The position numbers and the translations under genes were made by a program. Positions 7,952 to 17,731 of a DNA stretch of 64,000 nucleotides are shown here, in pieces. The notes under the pieces are model-generated. The model saw only the letters and a program-made list of their open reading frames with translations. It had not been told where the DNA came from and searched no databases. Source of the stretch: an uncultured Saprospiraceae bacterium (GTDB lineage: Bacteria; Bacteroidota; Bacteroidia; Chitinophagales; Saprospiraceae); the NCBI GenBank assembly GCA_937959115.1, contig CALGAW010000017.1:62001-126000 (forward strand), in the 5' to 3' direction. How positions within the stretch are numbered: position 1 is the first letter of the stretch; the number at the start of each line of letters is the position of its first letter.

Positions 7952-8866
7952 TTGATCAATTTTAAAGCATTCGCCAAAACCAATCTTGACAGCTACAATC
8001 TACTAGGATTTGAATTAGAAGAAAAAACAATGCTTGCAGCAATAGAAAAAGAAATCAAGGATGATTTTAACAATTTAAATCAAGAAAAAACAAAGCGAAA
8101 AAGATACACTTTCTTCAATATTCCAGATGCATTACCTGATGATTACGAAGAATTTATACTAAACTTAGATAAAAACATTCAGGTCATTGTTGGAATTCGT
8201 CATCTTAGTTCAAATCGAGAAAAACCATTTATCAATTTACAATCAAACACCACATTTTCAACGCAACAATTGCTTGATCTTTACCATAGCAAGTTAACAT
8301 CTAAATTCACTAAGTTTCAACCACAATACATCCGATTTTATCATAAAGAAAAATTGGAGGACATCTCTACTCGATCCGTTTATCTAGCACAAACTGCTTC
8401 AAAAATCAAGGAGATCCCTCCCTTTGCAAAAGAATCAGAGATCACACTAACAGCTCCAACAGACGACAGTTACTTCCAATGGTATGAAAAGGGTTATCTG
8501 GATTACCACAAGCGCTTTCCATCCCTTCAACCTTTTGTCCCCATCAACTCTAAAGACGATATGGAACACAGCCGAAAAGAAGGCCTACTCAGAATCGCTC
8601 ACTGCAATGGTCAAAGAATCGGACTCATCTCTGCAATGAGAGATACATTCCTAGGATATGATGCCATCTACTTCCTTGAAATTTTCCTTGATCAAGCGTT
8701 TAAAGGCAAAGGGCTAGCAAAATGCCTTCAGCGGAAATTTGTAGCAGAAGTTACCCAGCAAGAAATCGTTTGGGGATTAATCGACTTCGAGAACAAGCCT
8801 TCCCTAAAAACCGCGCTTAGCACTAGTCGCCTTCCTGTTCGATATGAACATATGATTAAGATTTGA
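7952..8866 (+). CDS. GNAT-family acetyltransferase-like protein
   Basis: A 304-residue protein whose C-terminal part (about 190-300) carries a GNAT core: LLRIAHCNGQRIGLISA, the acyl-CoA loop FLDQAFKGKGLAKCLQRKFV, and VWGLIDFENKPSLKTAL. The N-terminal 180 residues are unfamiliar. The frame begins with TTG at 7952; the first ATG is at 8030 and would remove 26 residues, so the start is uncertain. It lies 64 bp ahead of an AprA-like methyltransferase gene on the same strand, probably one operon. GNAT-like domains accompany that methyltransferase type in polyketide loading modules, but here the protein could equally be an ordinary N-acetyltransferase. Confidence 0.78.
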   Translation: MINFKAFAKTNLDSYNLLGFELEEKTMLAAIEKEIKDDFNNLNQEKTKRKRYTFFNIPDALPDDYEEFILNLDKNIQVIVGIRHLSSNREKPFINLQSNTTFSTQQLLDLYHSKLTSKFTKFQPQYIRFYHKEKLEDISTRSVYLAQTASKIKEIPPFAKESEITLTAPTDDSYFQWYEKGYLDYHKRFPSLQPFVPINSKDDMEHSRKEGLLRIAHCNGQRIGLISAMRDTFLGYDAIYFLEIFLDQAFKGKGLAKCLQRKFVAEVTQQEIVWGLIDFENKPSLKTALSTSRLPVRYEHMIKI

Positions 8867-8930
8867 GCATTCAGACGCAACAGTAACCAACTATATTCGT
8901 TTTAATAGTGAAACAGAAATTAGAACATCA

Positions 8931-10541
8931 ATGCTTACAAAAGAAGAAAAACGCGCATTTAGATCAGACCTTTTCCGTCACCTAGATGGAATTGTTACTG
9001 CTCCCACAGCCTACGTCCTCAGAGAAGCAGGTGTTCTACAACATCTTCTTTCAGTAAAAAGCACAACTGTTTCAGAGCTGAGCAATCACTTCAATGCAAA
9101 TGAAGGTTATCTCAATGTCGCCCTCAGAGTATTAGCAGCTCAAGGATGGTTAGAGTACAAAATCGACAATCATTCCAACACCGTCACTTACTGCCTTAAT
9201 AAAAAGAGTACCACCGCCTTCGAATTAACAATCCTTTACAAGGATATTTATGAATTATTGATCCTTTCCGGAAATTATCATCCACGGAAATTTGAACGCG
9301 AACCCTTTGAACGATTGGCAGCGATATTCAAACAATTCAAAAATAATTATGACTTAAAACCTTCTGAAAACCCACAAACAAAAGCCATCCAACAACAAGT
9401 AATTAAACATTTAGAAGGCGCGATCATTGGACCATCAATTGTAGCCTTAGGAATGAATGGAATGTTTCACAAGTACTTCATGGAAGCTTCCTTCAGACCA
9501 GAAGAGTTCCACAACGATGCCAATAGCTTTAGTGAACTTCTAGACTTTTTCGAATTCTTAGGTTGGTTTGAAAGACGTAAAACGACCTTCCAATTTACTA
9601 AGAAAGGCTTATTCTTTGCAAAACGAGCCTCTGCATATGGTGTAACTGTTTCATACAACAAAACATTTCGACATCTCAAAGAACTGATCTTCGGAAATCC
9701 TAAAATTCTTTGGGAAACAGAAAAAGGTATGCCGGAAAAACAGGTAGACAGAGTTATGAATGTTTGGGGAAGCGGCGGCGCACACAGCACTTACTTCAAG
9801 AAAGTTGATGAGATTATCATTTCTATCTTCAACCACCCTATCAACGAACAGCCAAAGGGAATCGTAGACATGGGATGTGGCAACGGTGCCTACCTGCAAC
9901 ACCTTTATGAAGTGATCGAGAAGCGCACCTTGCGCGGTCAGCTTCTTGAAGATCACCCGCTTTTCCTTGTAGGAGCTGATTATAATGAAGCAGCCTTAAA
10001 CGTGACTAGAAAGAACCTGTTTGCAGCAAACATTTGGGCAAAAGTTATGTGGGGCGATATCGGAAGACCAGATCTCCTAGCTAAAGACCTTCGAGAGGAC
10101 TACGGTATCGAGCTTAGTGATCTCCTCAATGTCCGTACCTTCCTTGATCACAACAGGATTTGGAAGCAACCGGATCACTCTGGAGACTGGTCTAGCACTT
10201 CCTCTGGTGCCTACGCATTTCGTGGTAAACGACTCAGCAATAATGATGTTGAAGCCAGTTTACTAGAACACTTAAAACGCTGGGCTCCATATGTCAAGAA
10301 ATTCGGTCTCCTAGTCATCGAATTACACACCATCTCTCCGCAACTTGCATCCGAGCACCTAGGACAAACTGCAGTCACCGCCTACGATGCTACACACGGA
10401 TTCTCAGACCAATACATCTTAGAAATCGAAGTGTTCAAGCGTATCTCAAAGCTAGCAGGCTTAAAGCCCGACCCTCGTTATTTCTCAAGATACCCTAACT
10501 CAGAACTTGGAACAGTAAGCATCAATCTGTTGAAAGGGTAA
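8931..10541 (+). CDS. SAM-dependent methyltransferase, AprA MT1-like
   Basis: A 536-residue class I methyltransferase. Residues about 10-90 form a winged-helix-like domain (TAPTAYVLREAGVLQHLL, then SNHFNANEGYLNVALRVLAA), a second similar helical region lies at about 160-235, and the SAM-binding domain starts near 305 with IVDMGCGNGAYLQ. Further segments are VGADYNEAALNVTR, WGDIGRPDLL, LLNVRTFLDHNR and YDATHGFSDQYILEIEVF. From memory these resemble the metal-dependent MT1 domain of the apratoxin loading module, where a His and a Gln in the last motif help bind the metal. No polyketide synthase gene is present in the window, so substrate and pathway are unknown. Probably co-transcribed with the GNAT gene. 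Confidence 0.8.
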   Translation: MLTKEEKRAFRSDLFRHLDGIVTAPTAYVLREAGVLQHLLSVKSTTVSELSNHFNANEGYLNVALRVLAAQGWLEYKIDNHSNTVTYCLNKKSTTAFELTILYKDIYELLILSGNYHPRKFEREPFERLAAIFKQFKNNYDLKPSENPQTKAIQQQVIKHLEGAIIGPSIVALGMNGMFHKYFMEASFRPEEFHNDANSFSELLDFFEFLGWFERRKTTFQFTKKGLFFAKRASAYGVTVSYNKTFRHLKELIFGNPKILWETEKGMPEKQVDRVMNVWGSGGAHSTYFKKVDEIIISIFNHPINEQPKGIVDMGCGNGAYLQHLYEVIEKRTLRGQLLEDHPLFLVGADYNEAALNVTRKNLFAANIWAKVMWGDIGRPDLLAKDLREDYGIELSDLLNVRTFLDHNRIWKQPDHSGDWSSTSSGAYAFRGKRLSNNDVEASLLEHLKRWAPYVKKFGLLVIELHTISPQLASEHLGQTAVTAYDATHGFSDQYILEIEVFKRISKLAGLKPDPRYFSRYPNSELGTVSINLLKG

Positions 10542-10715
10542 TTTGACAAATGGCTAGAAAACTTAATGAACAGATCATCCTCAACTTCATTCCTTTCAGT
10601 ACCTCCCGTCTTCTATCACGTTTCTTTCCCTTTTAATCACATTTTTTCAATTAAATTATTTTTATTAACTTTAATAGTCTAATAATTAGATAAATACCAT
10701 CAAAAAGTTAATATT

Positions 10716-12620
10716 ATGAGAATAATTTTCATCACCCTTTCTCTTCTCTTTGTAGGGCAACTTTACGCAACAGAATATTATGTTTCTAATAGTGGAAGCA
10801 ACTCCAATAGTGGATTAAGTCTTGCTTCAGCTTTTCTCACCTTACAACATGCTTCAGACCAAGTGGCCGCTGGTGATATCGTAAATGTCGCAGATGGCAA
10901 TTATGCTGGGTTCGACCATAGATCTGCAAGTGGAACAGCGGGAACGCCAATCACCTTCAAAGCAATAGGAAACAATGCTATAATTACTTCATCTGGTCCT
11001 ATTCGCAATGACGGAATCAATATTGAAACAACGGACTACATTGTCATAGATGGTTTTAAAGTAAATAACATGCCTAGCAATGGCAATGGGATTCGTGTGG
11101 TACTTGCCAACAATTGCATCATACGAAACAACAATTGCGATGGCAATGGAAGAGGCGTCTTTACAGGCTTTACAGATGATATTTTAATAGAAAACAACAT
11201 TTGCTCTAATTCTTATGATGAACATGGCATATATGTATCCAACAGCTCTGATCGACCAATCATTCGATACAATGAGATCTTTGGCAACAACAATATCGGT
11301 ATTCATATGAACGGTGATGCTTCACTTGGTGGAGACGGCATTATTAGTGATGCAATGATCCATCATAACATTATCTATGACAACAATTTAGCCGCAGGCA
11401 TCAACATGGATGGTGTACAATCTCCTCAAATATTTAATAATCTGATTTACAACAACCACAATGCGCAAGGAATCGCCTTGTTTCAATGGGATGGCGCTAT
11501 CGTTACCAATTCTGCAAAGATTTATAACAACACAATCATCGTACCCTCAGATGGGCGGTGGGGAATTCTGTTGCAAGACGGAGCCAATGTCAATACAGAA
11601 ATCTATAATAATATCATAATCAATCAACACCCTTGGAGAGGCTGTATTTCTCTAGAAAACTCCAGCCAGTTCACCTCCAATTTCAATATTGTAAATGACA
11701 AACTTAGTGCTTCTGGCGATGGGTCTACCATCTCCTTTTCTGCTTGGCAGGCGCTTGGCTTTGATGCAAATTCTCAAATCGCAGATCCCCTAACCCTGAT
11801 TTTTAAAGATCCAACAACAAGTGATTACCAACTCATTTCAGGATCACAGGCTATTGATGCGGGAACCTCCTTGGTGTCTACTATTGTAAATGACGATCTA
11901 GGAGGTGCTACACGTCCTATGGGAGGTGGGTATGACATTGGTGCTTATGAATTGTCAGGCACGCTTCCTGGTGTTCCTCTCCTTGATGTAAAGGTTTATC
12001 TGGAGGGAGCATTAAACACCACGCCTTCCCTTGGTATGCATGACACTTTATATCAGATTGGCATTTTACCAGATACTGATCCTTACACAAATACTTACGT
12101 GTTAACTGATCCGTCGATACTAGCCAACGGCTATGTGGATTGGGTTTGGGTAGAAATTCGCAACCCAGACCTTACGCTCGTCGCAGGACAAGCAGGTTTG
12201 TTAAAGGAAAATGGTCATGTGGTCTCGATAGATGAGTTACCAATTGATTTTGGGATTAATCCTGGCATGTATCATGTATTTGTCCTTCATCGCAATCACT
12301 TACCTTTACTCTCGCCTCAGCCCTTGTTTCTCTCAGACGGACTGAACCTTATGGACCTTACCACTCAAAACAGTTATACTGGGGGCGGTTCAGGGCAAAA
12401 GGAAATACGCTCAGGTGTATGGGCCATGTTTGTTGGAGATGCTGTAGATGATCTTTCTGGTTATGACATTTCGGGAGATGACAAAATACTGTGGAGCACT
12501 CAAAATGGAAATTTCCTTCAGTACCTTCCTAGTGACTTCAACATGGATGGTGACGTAAATGGGTATGACAGGATACTATTAGAGCAGAATTTTGGAGTAT
12601 TTTCAGGTGTACCTAAATAA
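10716..12620 (+). CDS. secreted right-handed beta-helix protein with dockerin-like C-terminal module
   Basis: A 634-residue exported protein. A signal peptide (MRIIFITLSLLFVGQLYA) is followed by ATEYYVSNSGSNSNSG, a typical start of DUF1565/parallel-beta-helix proteins. Residues about 60-340 are Asn-rich helix rungs (NNCIIRNNNCDGNG, ENNICSNSYDEHG, IRYNEIFGNNNIG, IYNNTIIV), as in pectate-lyase-like carbohydrate-active proteins; no catalytic residues can be assigned. Residues about 426-634 are the module shared with the genes at 17.7 and 25.2 kb (KVYLEGAL, YVDWVWVEIRNP, VFVLHRNHLPLL), ending in a dockerin-like calcium loop (SDFNMDGDVNGYDR). There is no standard T9SS tail. No terminator was identified. 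Confidence 0.88.
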   Translation: MRIIFITLSLLFVGQLYATEYYVSNSGSNSNSGLSLASAFLTLQHASDQVAAGDIVNVADGNYAGFDHRSASGTAGTPITFKAIGNNAIITSSGPIRNDGINIETTDYIVIDGFKVNNMPSNGNGIRVVLANNCIIRNNNCDGNGRGVFTGFTDDILIENNICSNSYDEHGIYVSNSSDRPIIRYNEIFGNNNIGIHMNGDASLGGDGIISDAMIHHNIIYDNNLAAGINMDGVQSPQIFNNLIYNNHNAQGIALFQWDGAIVTNSAKIYNNTIIVPSDGRWGILLQDGANVNTEIYNNIIINQHPWRGCISLENSSQFTSNFNIVNDKLSASGDGSTISFSAWQALGFDANSQIADPLTLIFKDPTTSDYQLISGSQAIDAGTSLVSTIVNDDLGGATRPMGGGYDIGAYELSGTLPGVPLLDVKVYLEGALNTTPSLGMHDTLYQIGILPDTDPYTNTYVLTDPSILANGYVDWVWVEIRNPDLTLVAGQAGLLKENGHVVSIDELPIDFGINPGMYHVFVLHRNHLPLLSPQPLFLSDGLNLMDLTTQNSYTGGGSGQKEIRSGVWAMFVGDAVDDLSGYDISGDDKILWSTQNGNFLQYLPSDFNMDGDVNGYDRILLEQNFGVFSGVPK

Positions 12621-12750
12621 GGAATACTCTATCATTTTTGGACAGCCTTTTATACGACTCAGCACCTCCATTTTTTTTTAACTCAGGAGTTGAAGCAATA
12701 CTTTAATCAATGCAAAAGAACATAAGCCAAGGAGTAAATATCACAAAATC

Positions 12751-13635
12751 TTAAACCCTTAACTCACCTTGCATAAACTGATCAATATACCTTGCTATTT
12801 CTTCTCCTTTTTCTTCTTGTAGAAAGTGTCCCGCATCTTTAATCATAAGCCGCTGTTGCTCTTGACTGCTTGGAATGAGCTTGTAAAAGAATTTTTCCAT
12901 GCCACTAAATACTTTATCTTTATCAGAGAATAGAATTAATGCAGGTTTCTTCCATTCTGACAGCACAGATCTAGCCTTAAGTAACTTGTCAACGCCTTGA
13001 GCAGTTGGCTTGGTGGGTACTAAAAGAGGGAAAATCCTTGCCCCAGCTTTATGCTTATTGGTTGGGTAAGGTAGATCATATGCACCAATCACCTCTTTTG
13101 ATAGCTTTTGGACGCTTGCAAACTGGACAATTTTGCCGATTGGTAGAAAGGGATGATATCTTGCGTAATATTGCCACATTCTGAATGGTAATGGTGCTTT
13201 CTTACCTTTAGGTAAAAACGTATTCAATATGACAACCCGCTTAAATCGCTCCGGATATGCGCCTAATAGACTTAAGCCTAACAGACCACCCCAGTCTTGA
13301 ACCACAAGCGTAATCTCTTTCAAGTCTAATTGGTGTATCAGGTGCTCTAAGGATTGATAGTGTAGGTCGAATGAGTAATTCTTGACGCCAACAAGTTTAT
13401 CCGATTTCCCGAAACCAATCATATCAGGAGCAATGAATCTATAGTTTTTGAGAACTGGGACAAATTTTCTGTATAAATACGACCAGGTAGGCTGTCCATG
13501 CAACGCTAGAATTGTTTCACCTTTCCCCTCGTCAATGTAATGCATTTGAAGGTCATTGAATTGAATGAAATTCGGTTCAAAAGGAAAATCAGTGAGACGA
13601 TCGAATCTAGCTAGGTCTGTTTTTAGTAATTCCAT
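12751..13635 (-). CDS. alpha/beta hydrolase, haloalkane dehalogenase-like
   Basis: A 294-residue hydrolase with strong similarity to haloalkane dehalogenases (hydrolytic C-halogen cleavage). The oxyanion segment LHGQPTWSYLYRK is at 45-57, the nucleophile elbow VVQDWGG puts the catalytic Asp at 114 and a halide-binding Trp at 115, the likely acid lies in FSDKDKVF, and the catalytic His is in DAGHFLQEE. The residue after HG in the oxyanion segment is Gln48, where DhlA-type enzymes have Glu and most others Asn. It is cytoplasmic, with no signal peptide. A related hydrolase without dehalogenase activity is possible. Monocistronic, divergent from clpB. Confidence 0.85.
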   Translation of the reverse strand: MELLKTDLARFDRLTDFPFEPNFIQFNDLQMHYIDEGKGETILALHGQPTWSYLYRKFVPVLKNYRFIAPDMIGFGKSDKLVGVKNYSFDLHYQSLEHLIHQLDLKEITLVVQDWGGLLGLSLLGAYPERFKRVVILNTFLPKGKKAPLPFRMWQYYARYHPFLPIGKIVQFASVQKLSKEVIGAYDLPYPTNKHKAGARIFPLLVPTKPTAQGVDKLLKARSVLSEWKKPALILFSDKDKVFSGMEKFFYKLIPSSQEQQRLMIKDAGHFLQEEKGEEIARYIDQFMQGELRV

Positions 13636-13889
13636 TGGTTTGACTAGTTATTGTATGCGTAGTTGAAATTCCTTCAAATCAATAATATGTAATGTAAAAT
13701 TAAATGAATTACGTTATCAAAGTAAATAAATAGTAGGATTAAAACGTTTGCAAATGGACAAATAGGCATTTAAACCAAATCAATCACGACAAAATGTCAC
13801 CAAAAAGCATTAAAACATGCCACACTGTCACTATGCAATGCTCTGGAATAAGATTTGAACAATTACTCACCGAATGACGTAGTTAATAA
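13636..13889. other. intergenic region between the hydrolase gene and clpB
   Basis: No reading frame or strong hairpin. No CIRCE-type heat-shock inverted repeat was found upstream of clpB. Confidence 0.4.
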
Positions 13890-13921
13890 TTGACACGTTA
13901 AAAACAATAAATAGTATTTTG
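13890..13921 (+). promoter_or_regulatory. possible clpB promoter
   Basis: TTG at 13890-13892 (within TTGACA) is followed after 19 bp by TAGTATTTTG (13912-13921), a stretched version of TAnnTTTG. TTGACA with TAGTAT 16 bp later also looks like a classical -35/-10 pair. It lies 20 bp before the ATG. Confidence 0.3.
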
Positions 13922-13941
13922 TAAATCAGTATTTAGCGACA

Positions 13942-16545
13942 ATGGATTTCAATAAATTTACATTACAGACACAAGAGGCTTTTCAGAAGGCCACCCAAAC
14001 AGCAATGAGTCATCAGCACCAAGCAATGGAGCCCATCCACCTTTTGCATGCACTCACAGAAAAACAGCAAGGAGTTACCAACGAAATTCTTGGTAAGGCT
14101 GGTGCAAACACCAATAAGATAAAACAGGAAATCACCTCTACCCTACAGAAAATGCCTAAAGTGCAAAACAGCGAGCGGATGCCCTACCTCTCTGGTACCG
14201 GACAACAGATGCTTGTAAAAGCACAAAAGTACAAGGACGACATGAGTGATGAGTTCCTTACAGTAGAACACCTACTACTCGGTATCCTCGAAGGAAAAAA
14301 TGAGTCAAGTCAACTGCTAAAGGCAAATGGTGTTACCATAGATACGATACAAAAGACAATTAGTAATAACAGAAAAGGAGCAAAAGTGGATAATCAAAAC
14401 GCAGAAGCAACCTACAACCCATTAGGGAAATATGCCATCAACCTGAACGAAATGGCACTGAGCGGTAAGCTAGATCCTGTGATTGGCAGGGATGAAGAAA
14501 TCAGACGAGTCCTGCACATTCTATCAAGAAAAACAAAGAACAACCCTATCCTTGTGGGAGAACCAGGTGTTGGAAAAACAGCCATCGCAGAAGGCTTAGC
14601 CAGAAGAATTGTAGATGCTGATGTGCCAGACAACATAAGAGAAAAAACCATATTCGCTCTTGATATGGGAGCACTCATGGCTGGAACTAAGTTCAGAGGT
14701 GAGTTTGAAGAACGCTTGAAAGGTGTGATTAGAGAAGTAACTGAATCAGGCGGAAACATCATCCTATTTATTGATGAGATTCACACATTGGTTGGGGCTG
14801 GTAAAACAGAAGGTAGCATGGATGCAGCCAACCTACTGAAACCTGCACTAGCACGAGGAGAACTAAGAGCGGTAGGAGCAACGACACTGGATGAATATCA
14901 GAAATATTTTGAGAAAGACAAGGCACTTGTTAGACGATTTCAAAAAGTAATGATTGACGAGCCAAACGAAATGGATTCAATCTCAATTCTACGCGGAATC
15001 AAGGAAAGATATGAAGTCTATCACAAGGTAGAAATACTAGATGAAGCAATCATTGCAGCTGTAGAATTATCACAAAGATACATCACAGATCGATTCTTAC
15101 CAGACAAGGCAATTGACCTAATAGATGAAGCATCCGCAAAACTTCGTTTAGAAATCAACTCAATGCCAGAGGAGCTAGATGAAATCGAGCGTAAAGTAAT
15201 GCAGCTTGAAATAGAACGCGAGGCAATAAAGCGGGAAAGTGATGAGGAAAAGCTAGAAAAATTGAATGAAAGCCTAGAAAAACTAGTGGCAGAGCGCGAT
15301 GAACTTAAAAATAAGTGGCGCGATGAGAAAAACCTAGTAGAATTGGTCCAAAGCTCAAGAAACAAAATTGAAGCGTTTAAACTTGAGGCTGAACAGGCAG
15401 AACGTAGCGGGAACTACGCCCGTGTAGCTGAAATCCGATATGGGTTGATCCAGAAAGAAGAAGAACAGATCGAGGCACGTTCTAAAGAACTAGAGGCGGT
15501 ACAGTCAGATGGAAAAATGCTCAGAGAAGTCGTAACTAGTCAAGATATCTCAGAAATCGTTGCAAAGTGGACCGGAATTCCAGTCACTAAAATGATGAAG
15601 AGCGAGAAAGAGAAATTAGCAGTGCTAGAGGAGGTTTTGCACGAAAGAGTGGTCGGACAAAACGATGCTGTTGAGGCAATAGCAGATGCCATCCGACGCA
15701 GTAGAATTGGATTCCAGGACAAGGACAAACCGATTGGCTCCTTCCTCTTCCTCGGTAGCACAGGAGTTGGCAAAACAGAAACCGCGAAAACACTGGCCAA
15801 TTACTTGTTTAACGATGAAAATGCGATGGTGAGGATTGATATGTCTGAATATCAGGAAAAGCATTCCGTTTCACGGTTGGTAGGTGCACCTCCTGGCTAT
15901 GTTGGTTATGAAGAAGGCGGACAACTCACCGAGGCCGTTCGTAGGAAGCCATATTCAGTTGTTTTGTTAGACGAAATCGAAAAAGCCCACCCAGACACAT
16001 TCAATGTACTACTGCAGGTCTTGGATGATGGACGACTGACAGACAACAAAGGCCGAGTCGTTGATTTTAAGAATACAATCGTCATCATGACCTCTAATAT
16101 TGGCTCACATCTACTTCAGGCGGGGCTTACAAATGTTGAAGAGAATGACTTGGCTGCTACAAGTAGAATGGTAGAAGGACAAGTGATGGATCTATTGAAG
16201 AAGACCGTTCGCCCAGAGTTTTTAAATCGAATCGATGATGTGATCATGTTTCAACCGTTGTCTATTACAAATATGAGGAACATTGTTGACTTACAGGTCA
16301 AGTCTCTAAAGGTTATGTTTGCTGAGAAAGGCTATGATGTTACGGTTACAGAAGACGCTTTGAAACACATTACGAAAATTGGCTATGAGCCTGAATTTGG
16401 CGCTAGACCGCTAAAACGCTTGATTCAAAAGACTATTGTCAACAGATTGGCAAGGGAGCTTGTTAAAGGAAAAATCAAGGAAGAATTGCCCATTATTGCA
16501 GACAAAATGGAAGGAGAAATTGTTCTTTACAACAAGACGAAATAA
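13942..16545 (+). CDS. clpB: ATP-dependent chaperone ClpB (Hsp100 disaggregase)
   Basis: An 867-residue two-ring AAA+ disaggregase that works with DnaK to rescue aggregated protein. The double Clp_N domain occupies 1-145 ([22 protein letters not shown]). AAA1 has Walker [10 protein letters not shown] near 207, Walker [11 protein letters not shown], and the arginine-finger region. The coiled-coil M domain is at about 400-525 ([12 protein letters not shown]-like, rich in Glu and Lys). AAA2 has GSTGVGKTE near 605, [12 protein letters not shown], and the C-terminal [14 protein letters not shown]. Length matches the family. Upstream is a candidate promoter. A second, divergent ClpB-like protein is encoded at 49.6-52.9 kb. 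Confidence 0.98.
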   Translation: MDFNKFTLQTQEAFQKATQTAMSHQHQAMEPIHLLHALTEKQQGVTNEILGKAGANTNKIKQEITSTLQKMPKVQNSERMPYLSGTGQQMLVKAQKYKDDMSDEFLTVEHLLLGILEGKNESSQLLKANGVTIDTIQKTISNNRKGAKVDNQNAEATYNPLGKYAINLNEMALSGKLDPVIGRDEEIRRVLHILSRKTKNNPILVGEPGVGKTAIAEGLARRIVDADVPDNIREKTIFALDMGALMAGTKFRGEFEERLKGVIREVTESGGNIILFIDEIHTLVGAGKTEGSMDAANLLKPALARGELRAVGATTLDEYQKYFEKDKALVRRFQKVMIDEPNEMDSISILRGIKERYEVYHKVEILDEAIIAAVELSQRYITDRFLPDKAIDLIDEASAKLRLEINSMPEELDEIERKVMQLEIEREAIKRESDEEKLEKLNESLEKLVAERDELKNKWRDEKNLVELVQSSRNKIEAFKLEAEQAERSGNYARVAEIRYGLIQKEEEQIEARSKELEAVQSDGKMLREVVTSQDISEIVAKWTGIPVTKMMKSEKEKLAVLEEVLHERVVGQNDAVEAIADAIRRSRIGFQDKDKPIGSFLFLGSTGVGKTETAKTLANYLFNDENAMVRIDMSEYQEKHSVSRLVGAPPGYVGYEEGGQLTEAVRRKPYSVVLLDEIEKAHPDTFNVLLQVLDDGRLTDNKGRVVDFKNTIVIMTSNIGSHLLQAGLTNVEENDLAATSRMVEGQVMDLLKKTVRPEFLNRIDDVIMFQPLSITNMRNIVDLQVKSLKVMFAEKGYDVTVTEDALKHITKIGYEPEFGARPLKRLIQKTIVNRLARELVKGKIKEELPIIADKMEGEIVLYNKTK

Positions 16546-16581
16546 GGCGGGTTGGAAATTTTGGAGACTTAAAAACCCTCC

Positions 16582-17577
16582 TTACCCTTCTACCGTCCTA
16601 TGCTCACGGATAAAGGCTTCCACCGTTTCCACCATCTCTTTGTTTCCAAGGAATATAGGGGTGCGTTGGTGGAGTTTTTCCGCTTTTAATTCCATAATTC
16701 GTTCAGTACCATTACTAGACTTACCACCAGCCTGCTCAATTAGGAAGGACATCGGATTACACTCATAGATCAAGCGAAGTTTCCCTTCTGGAGCCTTGGT
16801 TGTAGCGGGATAGAAGAAAATGCCACCCTTGATCAACGTTCGGTGTACATCGGAAACCATGGAGCCAATATACCGAAGGGAATGAGATTGTTCCATACAA
16901 TAATTAACATAAGCTTTTATATCTTCGTCAAACGCAGGATAATTTCCTTGGTTGACGGAGTAGATTTTCCCTTTTTCTGGAATTCGGATATTCTCATGCG
17001 ACAAGCAAAATTCACCAATGGATGGATCAAGTGTAAAACCGTGTACCCCATCACCAGTTGAATACACAAGCATAGTCGAGGAACCATAAACTACATAACC
17101 AGCAGCCACTTGATTTACTCCAGATTGAATAAAATCCTTTAGCTGTACTGGCCCAGTACTTGTTCGGCGATAAATGGCGAATATTGTTCCAATAGAAACA
17201 TTAACATCAATATTACTTGAACCATCGAGCGGGTCGAACAAGACAACGTACTTTGCATTCTTAGAATGGGTTGAATTAATTGGTACAAAATGATCATTTT
17301 CTTCGGAAGCAATACCACAGCATTCACCACTGTTCTGAAGACAAGAGATCATTAAATTATCAGCAAGGACATCTAGCTTCTGAACAACTTCACCTGACGC
17401 ATTTTCTTGCCCTGCTTGACCAACAATATCGACGAGTCCCGCTTTATTCACTTCTCTACTTATAATTTTCGCAGCCAAACCAATATCTCGCAGCAGACTA
17501 GAAAGTTCACCAGTTGAATAGGGATTCTTTCGCTGTGCTTGTATAATGAATTCATCAAGTGTAATAATCTTATGCAT
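16582..17577 (-). CDS. fbp: fructose-1,6-bisphosphatase class I
   Basis: Hydrolyses fructose 1,6-bisphosphate to fructose 6-phosphate in gluconeogenesis. The 331-residue product has the metal and substrate motifs of class I FBPase: [45 protein letters not shown] (AMP/sugar site) and [20 protein letters not shown]. The frame extends five codons further to a TTG at 17592; the ATG at 17577 ([10 protein letters not shown]) is preferred and lies 25 bp after a promoter box. Convergent with clpB. Confidence 0.96.
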   Translation of the reverse strand: MHKIITLDEFIIQAQRKNPYSTGELSSLLRDIGLAAKIISREVNKAGLVDIVGQAGQENASGEVVQKLDVLADNLMISCLQNSGECCGIASEENDHFVPINSTHSKNAKYVVLFDPLDGSSNIDVNVSIGTIFAIYRRTSTGPVQLKDFIQSGVNQVAAGYVVYGSSTMLVYSTGDGVHGFTLDPSIGEFCLSHENIRIPEKGKIYSVNQGNYPAFDEDIKAYVNYCMEQSHSLRYIGSMVSDVHRTLIKGGIFFYPATTKAPEGKLRLIYECNPMSFLIEQAGGKSSNGTERIMELKAEKLHQRTPIFLGNKEMVETVEAFIREHRTVEG

Positions 17578-17602
17578 ATGTGTTTTGTTCAACGTTAGAT
17601 CA

Positions 17603-17610
17603 CAAAGATA
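17603..17610 (-). promoter_or_regulatory. fbp promoter -7 box
   Basis: The minus strand reads TATCTTTG, a perfect TAnnTTTG, 25 bp before the fbp ATG. No good -33 element is visible. Confidence 0.4.
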
Positions 17611-17642
17611 ACTATTCGATCAAAAAAACTGTGACTAATGAC

Positions 17643-17671
17643 TTGTAAATAACCAATTTGTTGTATATTTG
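17643..17671 (+). promoter_or_regulatory. candidate promoter of the secreted cadherin-like protein gene
   Basis: TTG (17643-17645) and a perfect TATATTTG (17664-17671) are spaced 18 bp apart, with predicted start near 17677. This gives about 55 nt of leader before the ATG at 17732 and argues against the upstream in-frame start at 17684. Confidence 0.5.
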
Positions 17672-17731
17672 GTTGTCTAACCAATGCTATTGCCTGTAGC
17701 ATCTTTATTTATCTATTTACATACTTGTACT

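Noticed and set aside
9467-9956. Two overlapping minus-strand frames of about 100 codons
   Set aside because: Inside the methyltransferase gene, no homology-like motifs and no promoter.
14412-16088. Several minus-strand frames inside clpB
   Set aside because: Shadows of the highly codon-structured clpB gene on the opposite strand.
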